DNA of 64,000 nucleotides, taken from NCBI GenBank assembly GCA_035041965.1, contig JAPYMA010000881.1, positions 1 through 64,000 on the forward strand, written 5' to 3'. The notes under the pieces were generated by a model, which saw nothing but the letters and a program-made list of their open reading frames with translations, had not been told where the DNA came from and made no database searches. Position 1 is the first letter of the stretch. Every line of letters starts with the position of its first letter. Made by a program: the position numbers and the translations under genes. Shown here piece after piece: positions 37,130-51,136 of this stretch. This DNA is from Anisakis pegreffii (lineage: Eukaryota; Nematoda; Chromadorea; Rhabditida; Anisakidae).

Positions 37130-40100
37130 CTGAAGATAATGGTATGTATTCGTTGTGGTAGTGATGCTGTTTTTGCTATATTTCCTGATCAATAACTTCT
37201 TATTGTTGAAGCCACAAGTAGTCGTCGCTGTAGCTGTGTAAATAGCCGCCGTTTTGCTGTTCTTTCAGCAGCTGCTGCAAACAACGTTTATCTATCTAGA
37301 GAGGTCGATAATGGATTAAGATGATCCGACGTTACGGCTGGATGTTCGGCTAGAAGAAGATAAGTGAGGATTTGGCAATTGAGATCAAACCAGATTATTC
37401 ATTATCTGAAGCTTGATGAGAGGATATCAGATCTGGATATGTTGAACTAGATGGAAGATGCAGAAGGAATAAATGGAGCGATGCACACGCAAGATACCTC
37501 CTAGCATCGTCTCGCGCCGTTCTTCTTCTACTCCTACCGTCTCTATAATTACCACGACTTGCTCACAGTAATCAGATCGTTCGTTAACTTTAAGTCAAAA
37601 CCATCCAACGACGATAATAGAAATGCGAATGCAACCAACGAATTCAGTCCATCTAACAACTGATTATTCATTCAACCCTCAAATCAAATCTCCGCATCCA
37701 TAAAACGCCACCGTCGCAGTCGCAGTAAAAGACGCGCGCCCGCACAACACTTGCACATGAATGGATACGAGCACCATTAGCACAGCAACACCGCCAATAC
37801 GCTCATGCTCAGCGCACTGCCTAATGTCTGTCATCGTGAATCGAATCTTTCGTCCTCATCCTCCCTCACAAATCAACCGGGAACATCCCTGCTGTCGTGT
37901 GCTTCTTCTACCTTCTTCTTATGTGGTGAATATATAAAAGCAGTAAATGACATAATTATTATCATGACAAGCTCAATTCTTCAACTCTAGAATGAAAGTA
38001 ATTTTCTGATATTGGTGAACGTTTCGATGGCGGTTGTTCATCTTCAAATGGTTGTGATGACGGATAAAGAATGTGCAAGCATGCAAGCAGGCTGACGACA
38101 CTGGCTATAGTGCATGCAGGCAGGCAGCCGTTGTGCTGCGTTGCAATTGATTTGATGATAGTGTTGTATCAAAGCGAGGGATATGATTAGATTAAGAAGA
38201 TCAACATTATGTTGATTGTCATTGTACCATCAACCCCATAGCCTCCTCATAATTATATTTTTGATATTCGCTTGCGCGGTTGTTCCGTTTCGTTTCCCCG
38301 AATAATTCACAGATAGATGCAAGTGAAAGAAAATAGTGAAAAAAACACTAATCGTAAGAAGGGTGAAATTGTGATATGCAAATGTACATGAAATGAAACG
38401 AAAAAACGAGATCAGTGATGAGATGAATAGATTTCAAGATTCATATCTGTGAGTCTATATACATATACATATATATCTACTTGCCCATCAATGAAATGAT
38501 TAATGGCCACCGAATGAAATAAATTACTGAATGCTGATGACACGAAACACACGAGTGTCGCTCGTATACTCCACTAAAGGTCATCATCATTTGACATCGA
38601 TGTATTTTGATTGATTTTTTGATAACGACAACAACAACAATAGTCACGATCACAGCTTCAGTGTAACCCTCCCTCATTCACTCACAGCATGTAGTATGTA
38701 AACGAGTGCGGCGTATTTCGTCTAATGTGAACAGTGATTAATTAGCGACAGACCATTAAACGAAACGAAAATGGTTGAGCTTCTTTTACTATGTGATGCG
38801 TAATTGGTAAGATATTATTTTCAAGTGGGGTCATAGCACCTCGTCACACATGCTGTATACGAGCTCACGTCGTGTGGTATCAGTTCACACATCGTTCCAG
38901 TTGTCTTTCCATCTGTTCTATTCGTTGATCATTATCAATTTTTCAATTTTTATAATTCGTTCGAATCAAACCAGATTCACTTCAGAACAACTGGTTGACT
39001 TGGATGTTCACAGTTTCAGTTAAACAGCTTATCGCACTACTCTGTTAACGTCAACAACAGAATCCGCCTTATTGTTCCAGTCGATGCACGAAACACTCTT
39101 CGTTAGATTCAACACAGCATTATTCTCGTCAGCATTCAATCACTGATCAAATTTCATCAACATTAAATCAGATCCACTCAATTCTTTCCGATTACGAAAA
39201 TCAGGTGATGCTCGCGCAATTATCCGTCCGTTCATTCCTTCCTTCGGGAAGCTAACGGAGATGACGATAATGATGATTGTTCGTTTCACTGAAGGAGCAC
39301 ATTATGCGAAAATGAAATACAACTGAAACAAATCAAGAAAAGACCTCTTGGTTCGTTCTTGATTTTACTTAAATTTTCTTAGTTGATTGACTTCCTTCTC
39401 GTCAGCTTCATCCTTGTCAACATTGCGAGTAAAATCAGTTTAAGTTCATTTAATCATTCCATTTAATCTCTATCCTAGCAACTTATCAACAGAAATTTTT
39501 TTCTCCTCTATTCCATTCGTCCAACACGAGCAATATCCCCCACTGCCTGTATGCATCATCAATCAACGTTCGTCGTCCATATTTTCACAAAAAAAGAAAA
39601 ATACTTCAAAATTTCAAGTTCACACTTCAAAATCCAGACCAACGACTACCACTGGTACTGCATTCATATTTGATCCACTCATTCGCTCATTTATTCATTA
39701 TCTGACTCTTCGCAAACACATATGCATACATATCAATTATACGCAATCAATAACAACAAACACAATGAAATTTTTAGCACACGACTTTATGCTTGTCTTC
39801 GAATGGATGTTGTCTTTAAGTCTCATCTGTAATGAACAGTGATAATGATTTAAGTAATTGGTATCGTCATTGTACTAATGCTTCTTCTAGTTGTAATATA
39901 AAGACAATCTGCTGATGCACCGCTCGAACTGCTATTTTAATAATAGCGAAAGGATTAAAAATATCGACGATATACGACCGCAGCGGTATTGCTGAATGAA
40001 TAAAGAACGAATGCAGTGAACGAATAGCAGGTGCAATAACAAGCAAATGAGAAGAAAGCTTTAACGCGAATGGAAACTATAAAAATTCTTTAACGAAAGC

Positions 40101-41264
40101 AATAAGAAGGGATTTTTTTAGGCGAAGAAGAGTTTATGGTTATTCATCTTAACTTCTTATTTAGAACTATTCATCAAATGTTGTTTTTGTCGTTTTTGCT
40201 ATGCTCATTATTTGTCGGTTCTATTCTTCATGCTACTATTCTGATATTCTTTCGTTTATCCCGATCGTAACTTAATTCATGTATCATCTGTTACTGCTTG
40301 AAATTGAAAAAAAGTTCTAATTTTATCATCATTCTCAATGCAATCATCACTGGAAAGCAACCAATCAACCAAATAACTCAATTAAAAACGAACAATGAAA
40401 ACAACTGAAATTAAAACAAAAATGACGCACAGATGGGTGATGTGTTGAGATGAACCAGAGCCAATCCATCCATTCAATAAACTGTAATCCTTATGCGTTA
40501 TTTTTATGAGCGATGGTGCGTGCTACTGCTACTGCTGCTGATGTTGCTAGTAGTGCAGCAAAAACATTGCTTAACCGACGTCTATCCTTTGGACGAATGA
40601 ACGGATAATCTAAAGCGCACTTTCAAATTTAGCTAAGTGATTGACTTCATCAGATGTGATCGTACGTGTATAATACTAGTATACTTGCACGTATTACTGA
40701 GTATACATATTTGAATCTGGAAAATGTCACGGCTGGATCAATGTCATCTTGTCAATTGATATTTATGAATAGATCAGATTTAGCCTCAAAATTAGAACTT
40801 ACCACATATTCGCCTAAGGTTTATATTTCATCTTATAATTAAACAGATGGTAAATCACCACGTGATCAAAATACATGTATGTGACTAATAAATTTGAATG
40901 AATTGGAAATTATGCGGGGAAATAAATCTAGATATGCAGATAGGTTTATACGGGAGCGATCCTGAAGGGGCATGAATAACATGCTTAGAACACATTTTTG
41001 ATGCGACTTTTGCAGAATTTCTACGACTAGAGCCGAAGCTTTTTGGGAACTTAGTTTGTGACTGAACATATTGTTTAGTGCAGCTGAATCAATTTTATCA
41101 TATTTCTTATTATTCTACCCCATTTTTGCTCACTTGTTCATTTGCTTTTCCGTACGCTTATAACCAATCAATCGCCTACCTATACTACCTGACCGCTTAA
41201 GGAATGATTCACCCTAGAGTTCAACGTCAAAAGTTTGTTTCATCTTCATCTTGTTATCCTAAGT
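37130..41264. other. Upstream region of the Rbfox gene, no gene recognised
   Basis: AT-rich with short CATC and TCAT repeats. It probably contains promoter or 5' untranslated exons of the minus-strand Rbfox gene, but no specific signal can be named. Open frames here are short and low in complexity. Confidence 0.4.
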
Positions 41265-42008
41265 CAGTGTTTCTCACAGGGGTTGAAATTACTCATTTTG
41301 GGTAATTTAGAGGTGGTGGTCAGTTGATGGCAGCATTTTTCATTCTCCAATTTTCTAAGTATCGCTAGCTCGTCTGGGCCTAACAGGGTTTTCATTCTTA
41401 TCTTGCTGTTACAATCACTCTCATAGCTTTTATCACCAGAAGTGTTCTCTTTTGCTAATTTCTCATTCATTTCACTCAACAATTAAAGTCAAATTCTCAT
41501 TCCATCAAATACACTTTATAATTGATCGTTTGTCAGTCTAACGTTGTTGGGCAATAATATTCGATCGCCGTATTGTTGATTTTGGCTGTCAACACTCGTC
41601 AACGTATTCATAAAATAGTATATGCTACAGAATAATAAATTGATTCGAACTGTGAAGTGAAGTGATACGAAGTGAATGAGAAAAACTCATTAAGAGAACG
41701 GTATTCGCATGTGACAGCTATGAGAGCAAATACAACACGTCAGAAAAGAATGAGAATCCATCTAAATCAGCTTCAATTCAGCGTGTCACATATAATAGCT
41801 TTTCATGCAGTCATAACCGATTGCAATAATGAGCAACATCACGGTCTACGACACTAATTTCTTCCACGTCGTTGAGAAAGTTCCGGACCGGTTTTCCGTT
41901 TGCGGAGAAATAGTAAGTTCTTGTATCGGGGGGAGGTGAGGGGAGAGTAACAGCGACTTGTCAGATCATCAAAGGGGGTAATGGAGCACCCGAACGTGGG
42001 AACCACTG
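41265..42008. mobile_element. hAT-like element with inverted internal halves, 744 bp
   Basis: The ends are CAGTGTTTCTCAC and, inverted, CAGTGGTTCCCAC. The flanks TCCTAAGT and TCCTAATA agree at six of eight positions. Sequence near 41360-41470 (minus) and 41655-41755 (plus) is similar in inverted orientation, each starting MNEK and containing a KRM/IRM motif, so the element can fold on itself. A 72-codon frame on the minus strand (41264-41482) is shared with the copy at 46736-47349 and is probably a remnant of an element-encoded protein. No transposase core is visible. Confidence 0.8.
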
Positions 42009-43168
42009 TCCTAATAGTAAGTAATCGACTGCCACGACTATAATTAAAACTAAACTATCAGCTTTGCATCATTCATTCGTCCGGTCACTCGTTGCTTGAG
42101 TATTGATTGGGCGGATAAAGTCCGAGGCTATAAAACGAGCAAACGAAAGAGGAAATATACTGTCATGCTCATACTTTACCGAAGCAACATTCACATTCAC
42201 TTCAGTATCATAGATATAATTGATAGTCATATGAATTCATAGATGAAGCACATAAAATAAATAAATTTGTGCATTCACAACAACTGTGCTCGAATTTGAG
42301 TTCGTCGCTTCTCGTTTATATTTCATAATTCAGTCTCTTTCCATTAATCTGTTTGTCTTATTTTAACTTTTTAAGCATTTGATGAGGAGTGAAGTTAAGA
42401 AAGAAATAAAAACAAAATACCCCTCCTATCCAATCTAATCATACACCCATCGATCCATCCAATCGATCTACCAACTAGAATAGATCGATTGATTCAAAGT
42501 TTAAAGGATAAATGAAGAGTAGAACCAAAGTAATGGCAGTACCATTAGCATTAAGATGATAAGGATCATAATGATTTTGATATTCATTCATTCATTCATT
42601 TACCCATTCTTTTAAATGAGTAATTTTGTTTTTGCTAGCAATGTCAGAAGAGGGGGAAGGAACGAAGAAAGAGTTATGACAGATGGATCAAATGTTTCTT
42701 TGGTTTACACTACTTTAAGACTATTGGTTGAGGATGCTACTAGTACATTGATGATCATCCAACAACGAATAACTTTCGAAAAGAGAGCTAGCAGGATGCA
42801 ACCGGCAATGTAATGTGAAGCAATCAGTCTTCCTCTGAAGGATTAAGGCTGATTGCATCTTGATTCTTAATACAATAAATGATGACTTTGGATTAGTGAA
42901 AGAAGTAAGCGTGCTTCGATTCAGCAGCGCAATGAAGTAAGTCGTGAGGCTTGTTTCGTTTCTTCTTCACTTGTTTTACGCTTCCTTAAGCACCATTTTA
43001 TTTTGATGGTTAGGATCAGAATGAGACAAGACAAATGATCGCATAACTCGAATCGTGTCAAATCGATTTCAGTTGAAGTGTAGCCCACCTCAAATAGAAT
43101 CAATGCATGGATGAACGAATGGGAAGAAGGAAGGAAGAAAGAAAGAACTGGATTCGGTTTTGCTTTAC

Positions 43169-43257
43169 CATAGGTTTCCGCATCAATTAAATCCTGGTGG
43201 TATCTTGCACACTTATATTCATGGTTAGCGCAGTGCAGCGCACCACTTTCCAGTGTA
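43169..43257 (-). CDS. Exon candidate of an unrecognised minus-strand gene
   Basis: An AAATTTGCAG acceptor and a TATG/GTAAAG donor bound an open frame, TLESGALHCANHEYKC followed by ARYHQDLIDAETY. The composition is protein-like and more GC-rich than the flanks. It enters in phase 2 and leaves in phase 1. It could follow the candidate exon at 46226-46293, whose end phase fits. Confidence 0.25.
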
Positions 43258-46225
43258 CTGCAAATTTTCTGATGAATGAGTAGATAAAAATATGAATAGA
43301 TCAAAATTAGATAAAATAACATCAGAATCAAACCAAAAAACGCAAAAAGAAAAGGTAAAAATAAGTGACTGTATGGCAAAGTAGTTAACACTTGAAGTCA
43401 ATCGCAACTAATAGCAACAAATGACGAAAATGATCACGAGCATTGGCAAAGCTGAGCAGATTAACTGTGATGGGTTTGATCGGGAACGAATGAAGAAATC
43501 GGATTAAATAAATAAACATGATGCTTAAGAGAGAGGGGACTGCGTTTTGAGATTCATCTTTGATATGAAACAAACGACATTTCGTTGCGGTCCTCGGTTT
43601 GCTAGCACTTGGATATGAAGTAAGTAAACTAGAAAGATAAACAGATTCCGAAATATGCATTTCAATTGACATCTGATCAGGGAGGATATGTTGTATTTGT
43701 ACAAGCCTATATGCTGTATGAATGCAGAGATAGATCAACCAAACCGCTCCAATGCTTGTATACATACGAGCAGTATCTTGTTTACATACCTATCAACCTA
43801 ACCCTTAGATGCTCGAGTGTTTTCGAATATACTATTGCATGAGTGGGTCGTGAACGACCTGGATATCCACACTAAAAAATTAGAATTGCTACTGGGGAGC
43901 ATAAAATTGATCTCTGAACGTATGCATGGTTGAGACGTTGAGATTTTACAAAAATACGAGTGTTTTATGTTCGGCATTACCGAGAAGGAGAAGGCGGGTC
44001 CCTTGGACTTTACCCGAGCTTGTGTGGAAATGCTGGATCTCGTGCATGCAGAGCTAAAACTTTCCATTTTTCCTTCAAACCCGTCTCAGAAACCCATCTG
44101 AGAACTGTCAAACGCAATCATCGAAACGTCAAAACGAGTAAGAAGAATGTTCACTGGCATTGAGAAGAGCCAATACCAACGCAGACGATATCAAGTTAGC
44201 CTTCAACCCGATTGGTTCGAATTATTTGATCACTGAAAACAAAAACTTTTTTGTACTGTTTGTAACTCTTCTATCTGATATACTAAATGTATCCCTCCAA
44301 TAAGTGTCCAAGCGTTCCTCCAGAGATATATCTCAAACAAACCCTGAGGATTGGAACTTTCAAGAAATCTTTTTTAGTCCATCATGTGAAGTTTGATCAA
44401 ACGATGTGAATATTTCGGAAGAAAAAGGGGGTGAGGGCTATGGGGTGTCAAAGTTGTAGCATAAATTGAATGAGAAATTCATGTCGCTTTGTCAACCTCA
44501 TCAGGCGACCCTTCAACCAGATTCAAATGTTCATCTATGTACTCATGCATTCCAACCGTGTCCTTTTTTCATTTCAGAAACATTCGTTATATCATATCAA
44601 CCTTTACCACAATCTCCACTTTAATTCAAAACTAACATTCATACAGATTTATTTGTATGTTCATGCATCAAACCATTTTGATCTCATAAGCGAAGCAGTG
44701 ATAAGTAGCAATTGTGATAAGTAATGCTAGGGGATGAGATTGATAGTCTGATCGTATAATACCGTATGTTCATTGCTTGATGTGAATATCAACATCAGTT
44801 AGACTGATACGGATAAATATGCGATAAGTTTATGTAATGGATATACTATATCTTTATCCAACTTTTTTTGATGAAGTAAAGTGAATTACTCAAAAGTGAA
44901 TTTGTTCGTTAGCATTTTATTGTACTGCTCACTTGTTAGGAGTTATTTTGTTGCTATTATCGATACTAGCACGCAGTGCTCAGTTAGCTGATTGTGAGCA
45001 AATTCATTCATTTGACAAGTTGAGTACCATAATCAGCGCGTTTGTATGCGAACACATTTAAAAATCCATCGTTCAGTAACTAATATATCATATATCCGAT
45101 TAAGGCCTTGATTTTGCTGACTGAGGAAATCCTTTTTGATCGATGAAAATGAAAAACCAGATCCCGCCAATCGTATAATCTTTCAAATCTCTCATTGATT
45201 CTGACTGTTTGAAAGAAACACATGAAAGAATGCAGTAAAATAACTTAACGAACAAGCAGTATGTGTTGTAAAGTAATATGAAGTAAAAGGCATGAAGGTA
45301 TGAGATTACTGGGAAGAGAGGAAAACTGAAAGACCGGCGAAGTGGAATAGACAAAATGATGGACTGATGTTTGGAAGGATGAATGGATGGTTATATTTGG
45401 TGTATGCGATTATGATAATGCAAAGGAAACGATAAATAATGTAGATGAAACAAATCAGATACATTTGCAGAAGCGATTTGAAATGCTAAAGTCGGATTAA
45501 AAGAATCCTCATTTATTCAACTAAATAGGATAACTTCAAGAAACGATGCACAGAAAAGAAGGCAGCATGCAATGGATATTCAAATCGCACTACATGCATA
45601 CTTATGTTTCGCGCTACATCACTGATTATTATCATCATACCTTCTAACAATACAATCACTAGAATAATTTTGTGAAATCCTTCAAAAGAGGTGCCACTTC
45701 TGCTTCTCGTAATTATCTAGGATTTTAATCATCGTCGTCGATTCTTTCTTTCCCACCTCTTAAAAACAATCTCTTAAAAGGCCGACCACTCAAACACACT
45801 CAAATTCCAAGTATGTGGTATGCTAAGAATATTGTTTATATGTATTTGTTTGTTTGCTTGTCTGTTTGTTTGTATGTCTGTGATTGTCACAAAAGTACAC
45901 TAACGCAATCGAACCGAAATGATTTGGAGGAAGCATTTTTACTCACAATCAGATCAATCTTATTTTTAGGCTAATATGAATAAATGCTCGGTAATAAATG
46001 GCTTTGACAAAATTTTAATACGTTATGATTCTGAAAAAAAAACTGAAACATTAGAATGAAATGATGACGGAGCACGAGCAACAATATCAATGGTATGATA
46101 AAAGTACATGATTTCAAATCTTCCTTTTCAAACCTTCATTTTTGATCGAGCTGTTGATTTTTCTGGGAAAATTGTTCTGAACTAATATACTTAAATACAG
46201 TATATCTGCACGGTTCCAAGCGAAC

Positions 46226-46293
46226 CTGTGGTTGTTTAATGGATCTCGAAGTTCTCTAGGTAATACCTCTACAATATGTTCATTATTACAGTT
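46226..46293 (-). CDS. Exon candidate of an unrecognised minus-strand gene
   Basis: A TCTCGCAG acceptor and a CACAG/GTTCGC donor bound NCNNEHIVEVLPRELRDPLN. It ends in phase 2, which joins in frame to 43257. Two short exons 3 kb apart are weak evidence for a gene. Confidence 0.2.
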
Positions 46294-46735
46294 CTGCGAG
46301 ATTGGAATCATGAGCGAATTTCAAATTTCTGATCATGTTCTAAGAATGATTTTATTTACACCGACGTTGATCTTATTGCAGAATTGATTATACATACCAA
46401 AACTGGGTATATACCAAAATTATACAAGGAGGAGGTATGCAGGGTTAAACTTATGCAAGGATATTTTCACTCATTGTTTGATCTTCTTACCCGCACCAGA
46501 ACTCATGGTCAGAAGAGTTTTACAAAATCAAAGAACACATTCGAAATTAGTTGGCCTTATTCTACGAGATGATATAAACATGCTTTGATTCGAAAATGCT
46601 TTAATGAACCATATTTTGATTCACTGCATATTTTTGATTTAAAAAATATTTTTGATATTTCCACTTGAGATCTGGCCAACAACTGTAAATTAAAACATAT
46701 GTTAAGGTTTAGATCAACCTAACCCATGAACATCT

Positions 46736-47349
46736 ATTCAAGCTGATTTAGAGGGGTTCTTATTCTTTTCAAACATGTTTTATTCACTCTCATAGCTATT
46801 ACATGCGAATATCGTTCTCTTCATGAGATTTTCTCATTCACTTCTTCTCCTTTCACTTCACAGCTCAAATCAATTTCTCATTCTGTGGCATATACTATTT
46901 ACTGGATACGTTGACGAGTGTTGACAGTCGAAATCAACAACACAGCAATCGAATATTATTGCCCAACAACGTTAGACTGACAAACGATCAATTATAGAGT
47001 GTATTTGATGGAATGAGAATTTGACTTTAATTGTTGAGTGAAATGAATGAGAAATTAGCAAAAGAGAACACTTCTGGTGATAAAAGCTATGAGAGTGATT
47101 GTAACAGCAAGAAAAGAATGAAAACCCTGTTAGGCCCGGACGAGCTAATGATACTCAGAAAATAGGAGAATGAAGAGTGTTGCCACCAACTGATTGCATT
47201 TACATATCCGAGTTGAAGAACACCATCACAGTGACGATCTATCATGAAATAACAACTGCATAAAATACTAATTTTTCGACCCCGTTCATTACCACTTGAC
47301 ACCTCCAAATTACTCAAAATGGGCAATTTCACCCCCGTGAGAACCACTG
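46736..47349. mobile_element. Second, truncated copy of the 41265-42008 hAT-like family (inverted)
   Basis: From about 46736 the sequence matches the reverse complement of 41265-41770, ending in GTGAGAACCACTG, the inverted terminal repeat. The other terminus is not found, so the copy is truncated or its end has diverged. Its version of the internal frame has in-frame stops. Confidence 0.8.
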
Positions 47350-48441
47350 ACTTAGAGCAACTGTAAGGAGACAAAATGTTGAGTGAGTAAATTCCTGGCT
47401 CCAGCGATTCTATTTTCGAACGAGAGCTTTGTATTGTCAAAGTTACAATGTTTGATAGCGAGTTTACGGGATTTTATCGGATTTGTTTAATGCTTGAGGA
47501 AGATTCGAAAAATTCTTCCATTGTGAGATCAACCTAACGGTGAGTGTTTTTGTAGGCTGTACAAAGATCAGTAAGAAATCTTCACCGTTCTAAAGTTTCT
47601 AATTCTAATACTGACAGTATCTCCTTGTAATCGGACCGGTGATTTGAGCGAATCTTTGCATCCACATTCATTCTCTTGCTATGCACTGCATCTATTTGGC
47701 ATGGGAAATGTAGTGCTTCGTTTTTCCAGCAATCCGTTTACTTATAAACCTTCCAAATCAATCATTACTTCTTGCTTAGCTCCATGTTGCCATCATTCAC
47801 CCTCTTTAGGAAAACGTCTTCAGAGACTACAAGAATTTATAAGACTACACTGCAGCAAGCATCACCAAATGACAACTTCCCAGGCTGCTTATCAAACGAC
47901 CATGAAAGCGAACTGAGATGAATGACAGCTGACGAAGAAACGTTCGACGACGAAAGATATCAGACGACAGCTGAAAAGGAGAATATGTGCTTGTTGATGT
48001 GTTGTCATCTCGTCCATTCGAATAATATTCTGCATATCTGTTTAATCTACTACTATTACTACTATTTCCACTGTATTCACTACACCATCACTATTATCTG
48101 TTATAATTCTTGTTATTTTTTATTAACTTTATCATTTCTTCTAAGGTATTAACAACTTATGTCAGTGTTCGTGTAGTTTTTTTTTAAAATTCTGCTTGTT
48201 GTTCAGTTTTCTTCTTGAGTGTTGAGTAATTTCAGTGAATTCTTTTCAGAGAAACATAAAAATAATTCGATAATGCGAATAAATGAGTTAGAAATTTGCA
48301 TATGAATGTGCTGCCACAGCGGCTGCTATCATTATTTTCGTTATCATTGTCACCATTATCATCATTATCATTAACATTCTGTTCATCAGCAGCAAAACAG
48401 TGGTTAATTATTTCCTTCACTGATAAAATTTATCATCCTCA
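47350..48441. other. Upstream region of the CCDC186 gene
   Basis: No coding exon is clear. The plus-strand frames at 47644-48152 are cysteine- and tyrosine-rich with no known pattern. The promoter or 5' untranslated exon of the plus-strand gene starting at 48442 should lie here, but I cannot point to a site. Confidence 0.4.
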
Positions 48442-51082
48442 ATGATAAAAATCATGATGGTTGAAGAAGAAAATAATGCAACAAGAACAGAAACAACGTC
48501 TGGGACGGTAGCAACCTCATGTGCGAGTGACAACGTCTCGTTGAATGATTACTCACCTTCACAGACTGATGTAATATTATTTTTCAGCTCTTTATTTTAT
48601 TCAGTTATGTATTCACGTCATTCTCTTGTTTTTATTCGATACCACTTTTACTTCTTAGTTGATGATGAATTCATAAATTGTTTCATCTTTAACAAGATTG
48701 GCCTTTTTCCGCGAATTTGGTTTTTTATTGCATTGCTATATTGTTTAGTGTTGTTATTCTTAAGGAGTCTTGTGGAGGTGATAAAGATGGTGAAAGTCTG
48801 TCAAAAATTTCAACTCTTTATGAGAAATACAATATTCAATGCGCCGAAATTGAAAGGTACATTCAAAAATGAATTATAATAGATATGAATGAACAAGTAT
48901 TGTTTAGAATCTTCCCCATTCACCTTGACAGTGTGAATTTCCAGATTGGAGAAACAGAACAGTAATTATAGAGAGCAACTGTTGAAAACAATACGTGAAC
49001 GTGAAACAGCCGAAGATGCACTGCGTAACTATAAGAAGTAAGCAGTAAATAAATTTATGAATAATTATGAATAGTCTCGGTAAATGAACAAAAAATAAAT
49101 TCATTGCCATCAATATCGTCCAACAGTGCCACCTTGTTGGATGTTCACAACCCAACCGCACTGTATGAATTCACTTGGCGTAAATGAGATGAAACGAGAT
49201 CTTTTGTTAATGATTATTTTTTCTTTTCGATACCGATCACTTTTAATCATCACTTGTTTGATAGTTAATCATTCCCTCCACTCTATAGACAGATCAAAAT
49301 CGTCTTGCTCCTTGTTTTTTTTTGTTTGATCATATGGAATGAATCATTTAAAAAAAAAGTAACAGATCCATTTGCTCCTGAGTACGAGCACTGAGGAAAT
49401 GGAAAAAAAAAAGCAATGAAGCGATTTACAAAGGAAAATGAATGAGACAGAATCATCAACTAAACACATAACAAGGATGAACAATGAAAGGAAAAATGCA
49501 ATGTTGATAATAATGAAGAAGATAAATAAAACAATTTAAGTGAGAAGTCGTCGAAGTTTGATGAATTGGAGCGAAAGTTACTGGAGCATGAATATCAGTT
49601 GAAAGCAAGCAAAGATCGAGGTGCGGCTCAAGAAGCACATCATGCAAAAAATCTTGCTGAAACAACTGCTAAATTCAATAGTCAGATTGCTAACGTAAGT
49701 GCGGTTTGTTTTTAGGTTGCTGACAATTGTAAGTTATATTTAGGTAAAATGAAATTTGCGCTTTCAACATAAAGGTATGCGAAAGGAAGTTACTCAGTAT
49801 CGTACATAATCAGTCAATCAAACAATCAAAAATGAATCAGAAATCAAAACATTTATTTAAAAAATGAATCAAAAATTTAAAAAAAAATCAAAAGTTAACA
49901 ATGAATCAGAAAATTATAATTTTTCAGCTTTTAAAGAAGTGTGAAACTGCAGAAAAAGAAAAAAATGATGCGGTGGTACGTTATGCAACAAGAGAAACGG
50001 AAGTGATGCATTTGAAGTCGGAATTGGAAAAGATCGAAATAGAAGTATGTTTGTATGTATGCAAGTACGATGATAATGAGGATAATTTGTAAAATTAGAA
50101 AACGTTTTTCGTATCATTTTATATCCAGTAGTTCTCGACATTTTCGGTTAGTCGCCCACTTGGCCCAAGATCGTGCCTGATTACTCTCCTTTCTTTATAA
50201 ATGCACATTTCCAAAATAGAGGAAAAAACGTTACGATAATTTAAATGTGTTTATAACGATTTCTCACCCCAATTGCTTTCACTGAATGCCGTTTTTGTCC
50301 GCTGTTAGACGAGAATGCTCACGTTTAGAGAAGCATTAATTTAGATTTTCACTTTTAAAATTCTTCTATGCCTTTATGCATTTGTGTGTTCAGATCTGTT
50401 GGAATTTTCAGAAAGAATCGTTGAACATTGAAAAGGATACACTGATACAGAGTACAAAATATCAACGATTACAAGAGTATGTGAGTGAATAAGCGACTTT
50501 GCAATTGCTTCTTCTTTTTTTGCTCTTTCATCTCGTCTTTCTGAATTCGTTTATTCTTGTAATTTCTAATTTCTTCTATTTGAAATTTCATTTTTTAAAT
50601 CTAGAAGAACGTTTCGATTTATGGGAAGAATGAATGAAGAATCGAGCTTCTAAGTACCCACCGTTATTATTTTCATTGCTATTATTACTACTATTCTAAG
50701 CATTGTTATGATTATGCAATATTACTTTTACTGTTATGAGTCGTTTTAATTCATGAATTCAATTCAGAAGCAAACAATTGAAACAATTCGCAAAGAATAC
50801 GAATCTGAGAAGATAGCACGTCAGCAACAAGAAGAAACACTTTCAATCACAACGAAACGTTTAGAAGTGAGTTAATGTTGTATTCTTTCAATAATTTTGA
50901 CCGTCGATTTGGCCATTCGGCCATTTCTTCATTGTTTCATTGCACGGCCGTATTTCGTACGAGATTTTACATAGGAGTCAAGCCGTGAAAATGATGTACA
51001 ATGTTTTGGAGGCGAAATCACTTATTGCGCTACAAATGAGATGGATTCAAATTATATTCATGTCAAACAGATCTGATGTCTG

Positions 51083-51136
<54 letters not shown>

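Larger units (their letters stand above)
42009..46735. other. Intergenic stretch with scattered exon-like pieces
   Basis: AT-rich. Apart from the two minus-strand exon candidates listed separately, no gene is supported. A short structured-looking patch at 43790-44120 has broken frames on both strands and may be an old repeat. Confidence 0.4.
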
